A stretch of DNA of 64,000 bases from positions 40,783,604 to 40,847,603 of the forward strand of contig NC_091142.1 in the NCBI RefSeq assembly GCF_041381155.1, in the 5' to 3' direction. This stretch comes from Argopecten irradians. Taxonomy: Eukaryota; Mollusca; Bivalvia; Pectinida; Pectinidae. Position numbers and translations under genes: made by a program. Shown in pieces: positions 61,301 to 64,000 of this stretch; the first letter of the stretch is position 1; each line of letters begins with the position of its first letter. Below the pieces are notes generated by a model. It ran no database searches. It was not told the DNA's origin and saw nothing but the letters and a program-made list of their open reading frames with translations.

Positions 61301-62029
61301 TAATAAGTTTGCGGTTGGAAAACGTTTTTGTTGCGTCAAGCACAATATGAAAAATTTACTAAAAAATTAACCATTTTTGAGCTTGAAATCCTATTTTTTC
61401 ACTTCCTGCATAAAAATCACTACATACATTTGGTTATTTGGTCCTGATATGTTTTAAGTGTTCTATTGTGGTCATTTCGATACCTCATTTGTCTACTTCG
61501 GTTGAAAAATGTCAATGTTATGAATATTTTTCATTTTTTAGTGAAATTCGTGATGGCGGCCATCTTGATGACGTCATAACGGAACTTATACAATGTTAAC
61601 ATTGTTTTTTTTCCTTGTTTTTGTTTAAACTGATTTATAAGTGGACAAAAAATAATTAGAAATAATAGTTTGCGGTTGGAAAACGTTTTTGTTGCGTCAA
61701 GCACAATATGAAAAATTTACTAAAAAATTACCATTTTTGAGCTTGAAATCCTATTTTTTCACTTCCTGCATAAAAATCACTACATATATTTGGTTATTTG
61801 GTCCTGATATGTTTTAAGTGTGTTCTATTGTGGTCATTTCGATACCTCATTTGTCTACTTCGGTTGAAAAATGTCAATGTTATGACTATTTTTCATTTTT
61901 TAGTGAAATTTGAGATGGCGGCCATCTTGATGACGTCATAACTGGAAGTTCATCCCAACTTATGCAATGTTAACATTTTGATTTGTGATCAGTGGGTCAT
62001 AAAGGTTAAGAAAAATATTGGTTCGGAGT

Positions 62030-62060
<31 letters not shown>

Positions 62061-62090
62061 GCATGTGGGACCCTCCTAGCCCATGGCCTA
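58312..62090. mobile_element. Large palindromic (foldback-like) element
   Basis: Left end TAGGCCATGGGCTAGGAGGG; right end CCCTCCTAGCCCATGGCCTA. The outer left arm contains two ~365-bp direct subunits and the outer right arm three inverted ones, each with TGACGTCATCAAGATGGC and GTAGACAAATGAGGTATC. Inner segments also pair: GATGAGCTGATGTGACA near 59629 with TGTCACATCAGCTCATC near 60383, and AAGAAATATGTGACACTG near 60425 with its complement near 59450. Only about 59660-60370 appears unique. ORFs in the centre (59702-59947 and 59964-60155, minus strand) have no recognised domain. A G run lies at 62040-62059. TSD unclear; TA or TATA is possible. Confidence 0.75.
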
Positions 62091-64000
62091 ATATACTTTA
62101 TATCCAGCCCAACATTCATAACTATTACAGGGGGTGTATTTGGTTTATATATATCTCAAGAGTTTTGATAAAAACAATATGATGTCTGATGATTAAATTT
62201 CTAACTGGAAATGAGGGTTCCTGGATGCGAGACAGGGGCTCACTGAGTTCATATTGACCAATGACATTAGACATATTACTGTGACCCGGATGTTACACTC
62301 CCATTATGACGACATGGCGGTGAGCTGAAGTCATTTAAACATTAGGTCATATTTCACTTCAATTTATCTACTCAATTTTATTTCAAATGACTTTTAATCG
62401 TTCCTCGATACCCCAGGGGTTACTATTACAGACGTTATGTTACATCCCCGATCTATCTCATGCTAGAACTGTGAGGCAACAGAACAGAACAATAATTAAA
62501 TCCTTTGATGCAAATACAAACCCGTACAACGGTACTCCTGTCGTTTTTTACGATGTGGCTTTATAAGTGGGGTGTCGCCTCGTCACGCATCTCATTTCTT
62601 CAAAAGTCTTTGTCAAGGCCTGTGATTGGGTAAGAATTTTGCCGTACGGGATTGAACTTGCCTTTAGTTATACAACGAGATCGTCCAGGGGTTGGATGTT
62701 ACGGACATTTATAGTAAGCTCCCAATGAAGTACAAGTCGTAGTGATGAACTTTCAATATTGAAGGGTTGGAGTATGTTATCCTTAATATTTAGAACCTGA
62801 TGTAACCAAGTTTACAACTTTACAGATTCAAATAATGGTCCCCCCCCCATAAACACTCAGTAGTCAATAAAGTGTGTTGTAGAAAAGATAAGCATTACCC
62901 GTGATGCCTATACGAGTTTAAGTGAAGTGACAATAGTAATACATCTACTTAGACTTATTGGCCACACCTCGTCATGTCTTCACTTTGACTGCCAAATAAA
63001 AATGTACTGTGTGTATGTTGTAAAATTCATGTTGCTGATTTAAGAGAAACATTCCTAATAGAATTGATTTCAAACTTTGAAAATAAAGACAGTTCATAAA
63101 GTGATATAGTGATCCTTTAATGAAATATATAGTATGTTCAGAAAACCTTTCTTTGTTATACAGCTGAGATCGTCAAGTATAAGAGTTTAGTTTTGGAAAA
63201 CTTAATTTAAAAGGGATAAGTCGATAACAAATATCATTTCATTAAATGAGACACCGTCATATTTCGTCTCTTATTTCTTAAATATAGCAACTATAATCGG
63301 TCTTAAGCTGCACACATCTCATTACTAATTACCAGGAATGTGACGTAAATTAACTCAAAATGAGATTGGCCTGAACCTGAACAAAAACTTGTTTTGCTAA
63401 ATAAGCAATGTTTTTTCATCATTTTTGCAAAGAAGGAACCCATATTTACTAAGACTATGTATGTCGATATATTGCTATCAACAAAGGAAATACAATTTTC
63501 AATGTTTTTCAATGTAAAAAAAATGAGGATATCAATTTGGGTCCTCTGCAGGCTATCACCTTTTTATTTTGAATATAGATACCTTAATGATTTTGTGGAT
63601 GTTCTTGTCAGAGGAAATTTCGAGTTTTGAAGGGGTGAAATGGAGGATTGAAAATTACTTTAATTCACTAATCGAATAGCACTTAGTCTCATTTTCAGTG
63701 TCAAAATCTTAAGAAAATGATATATTAAAAATTACTAATCTTAATGCTTGCGAAACGTATATACACAGTCATCCTTTAACTGTAACTTCCTATTGGGATA
63801 AAAGTAAAATTATATGCAATCATCATAGCAATATTTTAGTAAAAATTACTATTATATGCAATATGAAAGAGAAAAACCAATTTTGAGATTTTAAATTGAG
63901 AGCGGGTTACGCAAGGAAATGGATAGTCTGTATGAAAGGACATTTAATTGTTTGAATCGCTTCATCCTAGCCCTCGCACTTTTTCAGTAATATTTATTTG
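62091..64000. other. Intergenic, no gene seen
   Basis: AT-rich unique sequence; only short ORFs without motifs. 63110-63175 holds a diverged part of the 118-bp repeat found at 43894-44247. Confidence 0.4.

Overview
The window looks like AT-rich, intron- and repeat-rich bivalve nuclear DNA, most probably from a scallop (Pectinidae). Two genes carry the GGFGGMGGG repeat that defines abductin, the rubber-like protein of the scallop inner hinge ligament; there are also a mollusc-type tRNA-derived SINE, LINE remnants and many MITEs. The species assignment is an inference from abductin, not a database match.

Four host genes are recognisable, all on the minus strand and all built alike. Each has a TATA promoter, a non-coding first exon, a short exon with the start codon and signal peptide, one large low-complexity exon, and a tiny last exon that adds only a few residues ending in tyrosine. 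In transcription order they are abductin B (51556-52658), abductin A (37616-38888), a long Gly-Met-rich protein (27795-30451, 300 aa) and a short Gly-Met-rich protein (2941-4998, 183 aa). All introns between coding exons are phase 1. The long Gly-Met gene has two further exons: a Tyr-rich module and a 12-nt microexon that completes a furin-type RYKR site. The mature chains carry tyrosine essentially only at their two ends, which would suit end-linking into an elastic network. The Gly-Met pair has not, to my knowledge, been described as part of an abductin locus; its function is inferred from position, architecture and composition.

Layout: 1586-2709 tandem 156-bp mobile repeats; 2850-10045 short Gly-Met gene with LINE and MITE insertions in its first intron; 10879-13509 53-bp satellite; 13790-14309 TTAA MITE; 15171-17947 foldback-like element with a nested hAT-like element; 18795-24056 a 2.3-2.9 kb tandem duplication; 24755-27445 diverged repeat element; 27700-32200 long Gly-Met gene; 32477-34493 SINE and ~78-bp tandem array; 37500-39970 abductin A, whose start-codon exon is split by a run of 160 C; 40800-48035 LINE remnants and microsatellites; 49225-50086 small repeats and hairpin MITEs; 51490-53536 abductin B; 53537-58245 MITEs; 58312-62090 a 3.8-kb palindromic element; 62091-64000 no gene seen.

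No tRNA, rRNA, CRISPR or bacterial-type features were seen. Splice sites were read by eye and rest on consensus, conserved phase and agreement between paralogues; no transcript data were available.
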